DNA of 38,374 nucleotides from Echinococcus granulosus (taxonomy: Eukaryota; Platyhelminthes; Cestoda; Cyclophyllidea; Taeniidae). This document shows positions 1 to 12,200 of the stretch, piece after piece (within the stretch, counting starts at the first letter, position 1; every line of letters starts with the position of its first letter). The stretch lies in contig NW_020170414.1 in assembly GCF_000524195.1 (NCBI RefSeq), forward strand, positions 280,310 through 318,683, read 5' to 3'. Below the pieces are notes generated by a model. The model ran no database searches, was not told the DNA's origin, and worked only from the letters and a program-made list of their open reading frames with translations. The position numbers were made by a program, and so were the translations under genes.

Positions 1-810
1 CCAAGGACAGATTGAGCCAGTGATCATACGACTGGGATGATGTACTACAAACACTGCACGGTACTGTAGGGGAAGAACAGAGGAAGGTAGTTTGGGTGGT
101 ACTCATGATAGACAAGTAAGAAAATCGTTCAACACGTAACGTACCCTTTGTAACTGTCTGACCACCAAACAGCTTCCGAATTATGTTATGATTGGAAGAG
201 GTGGGCGACTTCTCTAACTCTGCTATGTCAGCATTCCTTGCCATGAGGTTGAGAAGTGCCAGCAGATATTCGTGAGCATCTTCATGACGATTAAATTGTA
301 GGGATTCACTCACCACTGCAAGGCAACAAACACCACCACAAAATTAACGCATCCATGCCTCAGTCTACTGTCCATCGTCAATCACACCAAACTCACTTGA
401 CACGGAATACACGAATTCCTCGTTTGCCCCCTTATCCATTATGTTTGCCAAATGATGCGCCCTGTAGAGGCGATGCAGTGCGCACAGTCCGCAAAATACT
501 TGATGCCTAGTATTGGCACAGGAGTCAGGATTGCTGTGCTGTCGGTGTAAGTAGGAGAGCATCGGACCCGTTGCGAGAAGTATTTGCAGAACCGCATCGA
601 TAAAGCAGTTACTTCCATAATTCTGAAGGCCCATATTGAGCAGGGGAAGGGCCGAGTGTGGATTTCGCAATAATTCGATGGTTTTCGTATCGAGGTCGCT
701 GAGGAAGGAATCTGCAGGAGAAGTACCACAGCGTGTAGCCCCAGAAGGAGTTGATAATGGGAAGAAGGAGGGTGTTTGGACTCACCGGATTTGTCGCGTG
801 CAGAAGCCAT
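1..810 (-). CDS. USP36/USP42-like ubiquitin carboxyl-terminal hydrolase (5' part, partial)
   Basis: Deubiquitinating cysteine protease of the USP (C19) family, cut by the left window edge. Exons on the minus strand: 810-786, 711-397, 315-145 and 63-1 (continues). Donors are GTGAGT, GTGAGT and GTACGT; acceptors are CTGCAG, TTGCAG and CTACAG; phase is kept throughout, giving 191 codons. What is seen: the Cys box GLQNYGSNCF with the presumed nucleophile at Cys44, an FCGLC segment, the QDAHEFL-type box written HEDAHEYL in exon 3, LFGG followed by PCSVC, and LNLSL. This order and spacing fits the USP36/USP42/USP17 branch best, from knowledge of the family. The His box lies outside the window. Oddities: the first coding exon has only 25 bases, and the usual NTCF of the Cys box reads SNCF. 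The nucleophile and the upstream Asn are kept, so activity is expected. USP36-type enzymes act on histone and nucleolar substrates; the role here is inferred. The start is the only ATG that joins in phase. Confidence 0.9.
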
Positions 811-3800
811 GACTCGACACTGCTCACTTCAGAGTATTTGCTTTCGAATTCGTCTATAACTCAGTTGCTAGTGCTCATGTGTTTGAATATATAAAGTGTG
901 TCAACCAATGAGGAGAAGGTGTCAGATCAGTCACAGTTACATGATCGGAGCTCACGACTGATATGAGTTCGAGAGGTCATTTCTTGTCTTCGCAGTGCCA
1001 CGAAAATGACACCAGAGATCAGTGTTCCAATGTTAAAGTGGTTGTGAGCGGACCTCAAAGACCGAGGCATCGAGAGGTGGAGGGTGAAACACGACTGTAG
1101 GCATGATGGCAATGATTTTTTGCCAAAAAGCATCCCCCAGTCTGCTTTTGAAATGGTGGAATGCGAATTCCGAAATTGACTAAATGGAATAGTGTATAGA
1201 CGAATGCCCTGAAGTGTATTAGTTTAGCCTGATGTCAAAGTGGATGTATCAGTGCACAGCCTTCTCTCAACGGAGTCAATTGGCTTTCCAGACCCTGCCT
1301 GTCTGCATTTTGGGACCGATTTCAAAGGTAGCCCTTTAGGTAATTGCTTGGTAGTGAGTGTCTTCCGAATCTGTAGACAATTATTTATTTATCGACGTAG
1401 CTGGCATTGGGCAGCCCGAAGAGGCTTCGACCTCTGATGTGTAGCTGTGTGAGTGAAGGGAATGGAGACGCACAGTGCATGCTGCCACGTCACCAAGTTA
1501 GTGATACATCGGTGTTGACTAGCTGACAGCTTGTAGTCCTCGAGGACGAGTTGTCGAATTACTTACTTCGTGCTCTTTCAGCATTGTCGAGGGAGGCAAT
1601 TTACGACGTTTTCTAATGTGTCACATGAATAGCAATACCTTGATGCCTTCTTCACACAGATTTCTCATTTATTTTTGTCCCTGACAAGTCAGTTACTCTA
1701 TGCGCTTCTACAATATCACTTCCTCCTTATCCAAATTTTGGTTTCTTACGCCATCGCCATGTCTATTTCGTTTACTTTTCTTATTCTCTCGCGCCAATGA
1801 ATTGCTGCATTTGGAGTTTTCCTACACAGGCATTTGTATTGCGACCTGAATTTAATTTGAAAGAGAGCAACTTTAAAAACTATGGAGAGCCCTTAATTTT
1901 ATATTTTTCCTCACAATCTCACATTCCTTTCCTTCTATGCTCTATTTGAGGCCACTTTAAACTTGATATTTTGAAAGTTTGACATTGGTGGAGGTGAAGG
2001 GGAATCCCCACCACCTATGGATTAGAATTGCCAGCATAAATTCTAAAGGTTGGTTTCAAGCCCATGTAGTATTTACATACTGTTTCTACGGCCCTTGTCT
2101 CCTCCACGCTTTATTGATCATATCAATTTGACAACTGCTCCGTTTGATCACTTCCCACTCCTGTCAGTCGTGCAAAACTACTGGCGGCTGGTTGAGTACT
2201 GCCCGATCACATGGGGATCACTACTGCGTGGCACATGAGCCATCAAATATTCATTCAAGTTACCACCATAATTATAAGCTAGACCAGTTGACATACAAAG
2301 TACTGGTTGAGCAGATGTGGTGGTTGGCTGCAGGCGCAAGTGAACTCAGTGGACAACACACTTTACTGATGTGTCTTTAGCTCTTGTCATTGGGCTATAT
2401 GGGAGCTATTTCACACGTATACAAAGAAATTGAATGTAAAACTCTGCAAAGTCAGATGATTAGCACGTTTACTGTTCCTAAAATGGTTAGAAAAGGCGCT
2501 GTGTGCACTACGATGCATTCCCCTTGATCAGGCACAGCTTAGGCTAGTTGTAGAGCCCTAACCAGTAGTGGTAGTTGTAGCGACTCTGCACTAAGAGATT
2601 TTAAATTAAAATCTTACATGCTCGTATACGTTCTCGTGCTCATTTTCCTTGTGTTCTGCAGCATTCGAATCATTGCTCATGCAATCTTCCAATGTCTCTA
2701 GCAGTTGTCGAGGCAACGATCACTCTTCAGGATACTTCATCAAGACACCCAATGGCTTGCTGTCGAGCATTCATGATTAAAAAACAGGCACTGTGAATGA
2801 CCTGCAACTTTCCTATCCTCAATGATTTAATATCGAAGACATTCAAAATGTCTTATCAGGTTGGGATTTGGTCAAATTGTATCCCCCTTGTCATTATGGC
2901 AACTAGTCTTACCCAAACAGTTCGTCGACTCTCAGAGGACACCATAACAATAACAACCCAATCTGCTCCACATTTCTTTGCTAAATCACCAATTTTTAAA
3001 TCTACGTTCACTTCAGATTAGTTAGAGATGAACAAACGTTTGTTTGAATATGCCGCCTCACTTCGGCACTTGCCTAATGGCAATGACACTCGACAATATG
3101 GTGACCCACCGTCTCTAGTCTGCAGGTTTTTTGACGTCAGAGAGCCACGAGTGTGCCGATTGTTGCTGTGATGCTCTAGTAATTCAATGCCTACAAGTAA
3201 AGTGGTGCATGCATTAGAATGCCTCCTTTTAAGTGTTCCTGGACTACCAATTACAGGCTGTGTCGTAGCGGTTTGAGCTATGAGTGATGTGGAAGAGCGC
3301 AAATTGAAATTATTTTGAAGTGGAACCTATGCTGGTATGCATTATACAGTTGCATCGTTACAAATGGATAAAATGATAATTTAATCTAAATGTGCTCTGA
3401 CCGGGATCCCTTTTTATTCACACGTGTACAGGTACAAGTAATCCATCGATGCCATATGCAGCACACCTAGGGGGGAATTACCCATGACGGCTTTGCTGCT
3501 AAGAGTGAACCATTTGTGGCTGCGACTGACCTGCATGTGTCAACACGAAAATATAGGAGATGCAATTAAACTTCAGATACAACGAGGACTAGACGGGTGG
3601 TTGGATGACCGCCCTGTACCCAAGAAACAGGGGAAGAACTCATACTTCCAACAATGCCTTCAAAAAGATATCTGCTTTAGGCTGGGGAAAAGGAGATATC
3701 CCTGTCTCTGTATCCCCTTGACAGAATACCTACAGATGATGATTGTCACCTCTTCGTGGCATTAACCACTTACATGCGCTGTAGCCTATTGGAATTGACG

Positions 3801-6257
3801 CTGATGTAGGACTAGTCTTATTACATGTGGAGATAAGGAATGTGACGAAAGTGGGGTTCACACCGTGTTACCTATTTGAGAAAACTTTGTGAATCTAATT
3901 TCATGACCTTACATATTCTGTCCACAAAGGAGTAAAGAGGCCTTCATTTTGCGAAGACCTGTTCTAACGAGGACCAAATCCGATTAACTGCATCAGCATT
4001 TATTCTTCTACGTCATTTATTTGCCCAATCCGTGGAATGAAGTACTTGCCTAATTAGATGACTCTCAAACCTTTGCATAATCGATAGACGAGGAAAGGAA
4101 GGAGTTTTATACGCCCTTCCAGTCCAGCTCTACCAGTTTCTAATGTAAACAGTCTGGTATTTAAAGTGCCTTGACTTGTCAGCGGACTTGAGACACCCTC
4201 ACGTAGACAACTTAAAAACAGATTTTATTAACTCTTAAAAGATTAATCTAGACACCACAATTGAATAGATTCACCCTGTTTTTCTTTACTGAATCTGGTG
4301 CGAGTAGAGCCCTTAAAGTCTTCATTCACAAGCACGTGCGCCAATTCCGAACCCCTCTTGTACCATAATTGCGTGGTCCATACTGGATTGTGCGCCTGAC
4401 TTCACAGGCTCATCAGCCAAAGCTGGGAGTAAAATTTAATGCTAGTGGACTGTCATATGGCTTCAGAGAGGATATGAAGGGCTGCATCGACGGCAGAAGT
4501 AGGCGACCAGTGGTAAAAGCATTATGGGCAAGTATTTCAACCGCCCGATACTTGGATGTAGCATTTATTTTCCCGCCTTTATTAATTATGCTTTGCATTT
4601 AGTGGGTCCATTCGTGGGAGTGGCAAGTGAGGGAGGTAGGCACGCTCAGACAGATGTATACCTCAGCAGTCGTTCCAACTGAAGAAAGTTCCATCTGCTT
4701 ATTAGCGCTCTTCTTGGACATGCAGTCGAAATTTGACCTCATAAACCCACTGCGCGAAATTGGGCATTGGGGCCAACTGATGGAATTCGCGAGAAGTGAA
4801 CTTCCACTCCACGCCTGTGGGTAACGTAGTGTATAAAAGGACCGTTCCATAAATGCTATTTAGCACCCTGAGTCTTCCTTGAAGTCGGAAGAGGACATAA
4901 TACTGGGGGAGAATATATATTGTCAGCGTGGAGAAGGGCTAGGGCCAGGGGGCTACCAGCATGACTCGGAGGCCATGCCACCCAGCGAAGTACGGAGGGG
5001 TGGGAGGCCTAAGTGCCCGCAAAATCTGAACGAAGAGTTAAACAAGCAATGGAAGAATTACAGGCATGCGTTCATTTGGAGCAGCTTTTGTTAAGCGACT
5101 TCATGGTGGTCCTAGCTCTTACTGACTGTCGAATTAAACAGTAATGAATATTATTAAAAAGTAAGACGATTCTCTTAGTTTCAATCGAAACAGTATTTAA
5201 TTTTTGACAAGAAGACGCATTTTAGAATGAGACCAAAGTTATGCAGAATGAGTGCATTTGTAGTCACTTGATATTATGTGTGGCTGCTTGCCTAACAACC
5301 AAACCGACACCGCAGCCTCTACGGGTTGCATTTCAGCCCTACGGCATGGATTTCGGGACATACAAATACCCTCCCGACAATTCCGCACGTTAATAATGCA
5401 TGAACTGCATACTATTTTGGCTTATTTCACTTTAGTGGAAAACTTCGAGGGTCACACCATCCTCCAGACACAAAAATAGCTGTTGAAATGTACAAACACG
5501 GAATAGATGGAGAAAATTTTGGTGCTACGAGAAAAGCCACCTCACCTTAGAATGCTAATTATGAATACGCAGATATAAGCATGATCCATTGTGCTCAAGG
5601 GGTATCGTCTTCTTTTGTAAAATTACCTTTAGAAAGTAAACTTAATAATCCTTCAAAACGGCTGAAAAATTGAAACTGAGTACATTGCAAGTCTGAGTGG
5701 CATAAATCCATCTGAATAAGACGTTTATTGCTATCATTGAGTCGGTTTCTAAAGGAGACCAAATACACAACTGGAGACAATTTTTACAAGACCGCATGAA
5801 TTTCTTGAAACACTTTCTTACCATCTTCAATGTCATTAACAAAAGTGATCTTGGATTTATGAGCAGCAAAGTCACTGGTGTGTCCGGTAATCTGCGATAG
5901 GGCATCCGCCTCAAGTTTGCAGATGCTTTCCCATTAAATGTGGATAGGGTCAGAGCTTAGCCTTTTTAAACTGCTGGTGATTGGGTGTTACATCAGACTA
6001 AGAGAAGACAAGATCTGTCCGCAGTTGATTGCAACGCTAAATGAGATTTCAAAATTTTATTGTAAAACTAGTGCCTCTAATCGGACAGTAAATGCCTGAC
6101 ATTCTAATTTTAAGGCTCGCTTGATAGCATGTTTATTTTGTACTCTGGTGTCAAAGCATTTTGTGCTTTTTTAAACTTCAAATGCCAGTTGTGTTTGTTT
6201 GAATTCTCCACTACCCCCTTTATTCTTGCGCGCCTTTCCATTTGTGTCCTGATCGAT
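811..6257. other. Gene-free intergenic stretch between USP and NELFA
   Basis: About 5.4 kb separating two divergently transcribed genes, so it should hold both promoters. The open frames in it are short, overlap on both strands and show no family similarity. A TATAAAAGG box sits at 4832-4840 on the plus strand, just left of the dispersed repeat at about 4870-5025. No tRNA, rRNA or mobile-element gene was recognised. Confidence 0.6.
4870..5025 (+). repeat. Dispersed repeat, copy 1
   Basis: By eye this aligns, with small gaps, to about 25021-25170 in the same orientation. Shared words are CATGCCACCCA (4974-4984 versus 25119-25129) and GAAGTACG (4987-4994 versus 25133-25140), followed by a matching CCCGCA. 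Before them is a collinear match beginning CTGAGTCT versus CTGAATCT. Both copies stand out as GC-richer than their surroundings. Boundaries are approximate. The family is not recognised; it may be a remnant of a transposable element. Confidence 0.5.
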
Positions 6258-9200
6258 ATGGCTGATCTACACAAGTTCATAAGACAGCAATTCTCAGACA
6301 ATAATTGGTCTAAACAATGTGACCTCTCAAAAATCCCGGTAACGAAGTTGAGGGAGATAGCTGAAGCTTTCAACCAGCTGGATGTTAAGTCGAAGTTAAC
6401 ACTTACCTTCACGTATACCAATTCTGTCATCCCTTCAGATCCTGAGGTAAGGCCATGACGTCATTACAACTTAATGATATAATGTGCTCAATAATCTTTA
6501 CTTTTGCAAGGTTTATTTCTCTGCCGATTTTCTGTATTGCAATTCGATTTTACCATTTTAAACAAGGCTGTCTAATACTCCTATTTTTTATGTTTTCATG
6601 TCAAATAAAGCCCTATTTTTGGTCATATATGTGTTACTATGCAATTTATTTGTGAAAATTGCGTTACTGCAAATTCAGCTTTACATATGCTAATCTTAGT
6701 CTTGGGTCGACCTTAGCGTTTGCTATTTGATTAGTCATTTTGCCGGCATTTCTACATTTGCTCGATTATCTTTTTGTGTCCATGCTCATTAGATTGCTGA
6801 ACTTGTCGACAGTGTGGTTCTGCAGGCGTTAGTCGAGGACAACAACTTCGTGCGATGTGTTGCAACTGCGCTTCATAGTCGTCAGTCTCTCAACCACCTT
6901 ATATTTGACCTTTCCGATACTAGCGAATCGTTCGCTAAGACCCTTAAAGATCTCGAAGACTGCTCAACAGATGGACACATCTCCTCTAAAATTCCTCCTC
7001 TAGCGGAATTGCTTGACGCACGCATCACGGATGATGCACTGGGTCTTTCCTTTTCCTCCTCCTCATCGCTACCTAAAGATCTCAGAAGCAACTGCCTAAA
7101 CTCTTTTTGCGGCTTTACAATTCGCGAAAAGACACCGGCTCAGCAAATGAAGGAGTCTTACCTTGATCGCCTACAGGAAGAGTGTGAGCGTCGTCGTGTT
7201 CATGTGCCCATCCCTGGTCGCAGTTTCGGCAAACAGGATGGCGGAGAGGACGTTTCTCAAGACAGTGTCAGTCATCACCTACATTCGCTCCGCTCGGAAT
7301 CTCCCCTGGGCTGTCGCCGCGCTCCTAGTTTTCCTCGACGTTCTTCTGCTGTTCGAAAGACAGATATGAATGACGGCCAAGTTTCAGCCCCCATCAGTTC
7401 TGTCAACACTGGGCCTTCTGCAGCATCCACGAATTCTAACACTAGTGCCCGAGCTAAGTTGTTGGCGATGCACAATCGAAGTCCAGCAGCCGTGTCAGCG
7501 ACATCAGCAGTAGGATGGAATGGCAACAGTAGTTCCAGCAGTGGGGCCAGTGGAAATACTTCACGACGAATGATGCTTCTCTCCTCTTCAACAACCTCAG
7601 AGCCTGGTGAACGAGCTTCCCTCCGACATCTGAATGCCTCGGGTGCTTCAGTGGCTGGCGGCAAACGATCAAGTGGAATAAAATTGCTAGACTTTCAGGA
7701 CTTACCCGCTATTGGGCTTCAGGCAAAGAAATTGCGGAAAGGTGTGTTTTCGGTTTATGAGTCACGTGTGGGTCTCGTAGATTTTAATGTAGTTTTCGAG
7801 GCAGTGGAACGTCATTTCGGCCTTGGTGATAACCCTGCAGTAACAAGCGCTCTCCGTTTATGTACTGCTCCTAGACTCGATACTTAAGCTATCTTGGAGG
7901 TCATCCATAAGAAAAGTTTCCTTACAGCGGTGATTGATACCAAAACAGCAGGCATTAACAAAAATAAGAGTGAACAGCATGATTGTAGTCAATGAGAATC
8001 AGTGCTTGGTGGATTGCCATGAAACCACACAGTTTAGTTGACCTTTTTAGTGATAGTCGTGGGGATTGTACTTTTTTACAAGAGAAGGCACTAGCATTGG
8101 TAAATTGGTTTCCTTACTGATATTTATCATTACTAGATAAGGAAAGGTCTCGTTCAGTGCCTATTCATGGTGTTAGAATTTGCGCAGTCCTTATTATTTT
8201 TGTATTTATCAAGGATGGAGAAGTAGTTTCACAAATACTTAACCCGGGCGAAGTCGCTTTAGAGGTGCATAAAATGGCTAACAGTGAAGAGCCTTATCGC
8301 AGCAGATCGGTGCAAAAGTGGTTATAGTTGTATATTTTGTACGAACATAATTTACTACGAATTTGGGTCTTGTTCCTCGCATTCGCAGTTGTTAGACTTG
8401 CATTTTCTGTCGTGGTGGTGTATAAGTGCCTTAAAACAGTTTGCACAGTCGCTGTAATGGTAGCAGTAGATCTAGCAAATTTCGACAAGATTATCTTTTC
8501 CTGTTTGTTTGAAGTGCCTGATGAGATCTGGAAATGAGAGCTACATGAGGTCTCACGATCGTGGTGTTTGCACATGGATTTCACTTTGCAACAATTTTTC
8601 CTACAAGCAAATTTCATATTAGTGGTTTGGTTAATGTTCGGGAGATTTTGTGTATTTCATCCTTCACACGTTACCTCTTCATTCGTTTCCTATCGTGCCA
8701 CTGTGTATCCTTATGTCTCAGTAAATTCACTAGCTTGTGGTGTTGAGGGACAGTAGGTGTGAGTATTTTGGTTTCGGTCTTTGTTTCGGTGGAACCTTGT
8801 GGATTTTTCTTAAGAAGATTTCAAGACAGATAAGGACCTAGCTTTGTTGTTAAATGGGTTAATTACTAAAAATATGTTTTGCCTTACGTCTACGGTTTTG
8901 GCCCCTGGAAACTTAGTTTTTCTGCCAGATTCAGATTAGTGGTTATTTGATCCACCCAAAGTACCATTGCATCACGGTACAGGAAGCCTTGATTGCTGAT
9001 GTCATTGGTGTTGCCTCATGTTTCACCGATCCTTTAATGACGTTAACTACATTTCTCTTCACCGTTGCCTTAATGATAATACTGGGTAGTATGAAAAGAA
9101 ATGTGGACATCTTGCTTTGAGATCCCTAACAATGCGGAAGGAATCGAGTCTAAGAGCAGAGGTGGCACGACTGAAATACTGGCTTCTGCTCTAAAGTTAT

Positions 9201-12200
9201 TAATGCGGTGGGCTAAGTAGTCATGTGTCTGGTTACAATTATCTTTCAGAACAACAAGAGAAGGAGCGTGAAGAGAAGCGAAAGGAACGAGAGCAGAAAG
9301 CGCAGGAGCGTCGTGAAGCGCGCGACGCCGCTCGCCGCGCGAAGATGCTTGCTCATGCTGCTGCTTCTGCTGCTGCTGCCGGGGGCAAGAAGACGGGTGT
9401 GGCTTTACTGTCTCCGCCCTCTCATCCCATTCAAACACCCGTTGTCTCCCAAGCACTGCCGCTGTTGCAGCCGATGCCACAGCAACCACCCCGGCTCCAG
9501 CCAGGTCTCGGGCCTGTCGCGGCGACTGCGAAACCTATAGGCTGGGATATGCAACAACCCTGGACTCCGTTTGGTGTTGGACCGACGCGTAACCACCACC
9601 GTGTTCGACAACCCAATCGACAAGGGGGATCCGATCAGAATGGGGGGGATGAGGTGGTGGACGATGATGATGAGGATTATGAGGATGATGATGAGGAGGA
9701 ATGTGAAGCTGTTGTTGGTGCTGATGGCGCGTTTCACTTGACTGCTCCCCGGGGCTTTCGGTGAGCTTTCGATTATTAAGCTATTTCTTACTTATCATCA
9801 GTGATTTGTAGCGTCTGAGTTCGGGAGTAACTTTAGTGTGGCTGTTAATACAGAGGTGGTGTGGGCAATGGCTCGCTATTTAGTGTCTGAATGACGTGAA
9901 ACACAAAGGACTAGCATATCAACTATAGGATTGAAACAAGTAATTCTACATCTGCTTCAACTTTTAATTTTACTAGCTTACTCGTTGTAATATCTACTAC
10001 AGGTTCTTCTTGTTATCTAAGAACAGTTTTACTCATCATTCATGGCATAATTTGTTTGGTCCTGTTCACCTCGTTTTTGGAATATCATAGTCGAAAAAAA
10101 ATTATTCTGTACGAGGTATTCCTTTTAGAACCCAATCCATTTCGCTTTGCTAATTCTTATCAGTTGAATACTTTCAGACAAAGTACTGTGAGCTCAAATG
10201 CTGCGTTGGTCTCCTCCATTCATAATGTCCCCTGCATCGGTTGTCGAGGGATAATAGAGATTCCTTGTCTTCCTTAAGATACTATCTAAGTCGAGCCTGG
10301 ACTAGATGTTTTTTGAATTATTGTTACGTCTCTAGTTAACGCGTTGGTTAGGTGCTTATAATCCTATCGCTCTGCTATGGCAGCAATCACAGTGCCGTCT
10401 TGTTAACGCAACCCTTTTTCATGGTTTTGTATCAATGATGGAAGTGGTTTTGCAAGTATAAAAAAAAACTTTTAACGATAGGAATGACTTCTACAAAAGT
10501 CTCTAGGTCCTACAATAAATATAATCATACAGATTTTATTTCTGTTACAGCTCACAGTGACTAATTCACTTCCAGTACCACAGTAAAAGCTTATTTTCGA
10601 ATCCAATAAGCATGAATCCGCGTAGTTTAGGCTTTTAAATACTATAAATGCCGTTTCAGAAGTAGGTTACATGTTGAGTAAAACCACTTTATCTTCCTCT
10701 GTAGGGGTTTCACTGAGGCCATTCCGCAGAACTCAGTATCCTTGCGGTCTCAACAGAGCGTGACACCCACCGCCACCATCCTGCTTCAACGCTCCACCCA
10801 GGGCGACCACTTTGCTCCCCATCTCATAACCACGGGTCAGCAGGCGGCAGCTCAAGGGGGCGTGTTCCAGGCTGTGCCTGGGGGCCCACGGTTCCGCTTC
10901 GTGAGACCGTGGGCACCGCCGTCGCAAGGTCAAGCCCCGCAGAAGGCCGCTGCCGGTGTAGAAGGGGTCACTGCCACAGCTTCCACGCAGCTCGTCCAAT
11001 TGCCGGATGGTCGAATCGCGCTGGCCACCACCGCACCACATCAAATTTCTCAACAGCAGCAACAGCAACCACAGCCGCAACAGCAGCAAACTGTAATAAT
11101 CGCGAATCCTGGCACTGTAAGTGTGAGTGATTGTGCTTTTCTGAATTTAAGTACTTTCTTAAGAAACAGGCTTTTTGTTTGTATGATAGGCTTTATCCAC
11201 ACCAAGCGTCGCGTGCTTGCGCAGAATAAGTTCTTGACTGCCTAAGTGGTAAAGCTCTAACCTCCAGAGACACCCTTAATTTGACGTTGAGTTGTGTTGG
11301 TTTGCATTGCTTTATGCATGGCGAATCAGAAAGTCTCGTGACTTTATCCTCAATTGGTAGACTACTTAAAAGTTCAACTTTATTTGTATTCAAAACTTCT
11401 ACCACGATTAATCTAATTTGAGTTACTCTGTCTTACCCCTATTTGGCACTAAAACTAAATTCTCAAAGCAATGGAGAAGGCATCTCTAAATACCTAGAGC
11501 AAGCTTTTTTTTATGCAAGGCAGAATTAATGAGTTTTCCATGTCATTTCTAGTTTTGGTGCCGTTAGCTGGTGCTTTCCATCTGGTTATTCTGGGCATAC
11601 TGTTCGAACTTCGTGTTGTACCATCCATCTTTGATGCTTGAAACTAATTTATACCCATGTTATGCGACACTAACCAGGTTTTATTTTCCTCTCGAAAGTA
11701 ACAATTGTTTCTAATTAGTTGTAGGTTTGTGTTAAAGAACTATTGAATGCTCACTTTTTGTGATGAAGTTATAGAACCGGTAGTGGCAGTTATCCCCCTC
11801 TCCATATTTGCCTGTCTGCTACTTTATTTTTTCATTGGAAAGTCATCTTCATTGATTTTAACTTACAATTTGGTTTTATGCCAATTAAATTTTTTTTTGG
11901 TTTAGTTTTTTTTTCAAATGTGAAAAGCAGCAAGTAAACAAATAGGGTTATCTCAGTAACACAGATTCCTACGGTGATTTTAGAAACCGGGACTCCGCGT
12001 GTTGTCTCCTTCCTCTCTTATGCATGAACTTTTTTACTTGGCTTGACGTCCTAAATTTTTTCAATCTTTTAGCCTGTCAGGTGTTCCAGTATGCCGTGGT
12101 CCCAGTGTCAGTCTTCCTAAATTTATATCAAATTCCCTCTGCGTGGGATCTCAGAATAATCAAGTATATAAGTAGAGAATGTTTCCAGTTAAAAAGCATT

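Noticed and set aside
3484..3765. 93-codon frame in the left intergenic stretch
   Set aside because: No similarity recognised, no convincing splice sites in phase, and composition is like the surrounding DNA.
4832..4840. TATAAAAGG as a gene promoter
   Set aside because: No gene start follows within a normal distance; it is only noted beside the repeat.
6129..6257. In-frame upstream ATG that would extend NELF-A by 43 residues
   Set aside because: The extension is hydrophobic and Cys/Phe-rich, has no family match, and the ATG at 6258 has the better context and lies at the start of the conserved domain.
9405..9737. Minus-strand 110-codon frame rich in Ile
   Set aside because: It is the shadow of the NELFA exon 3 acidic GAT/GAG repeats and Pro/Gln codons.
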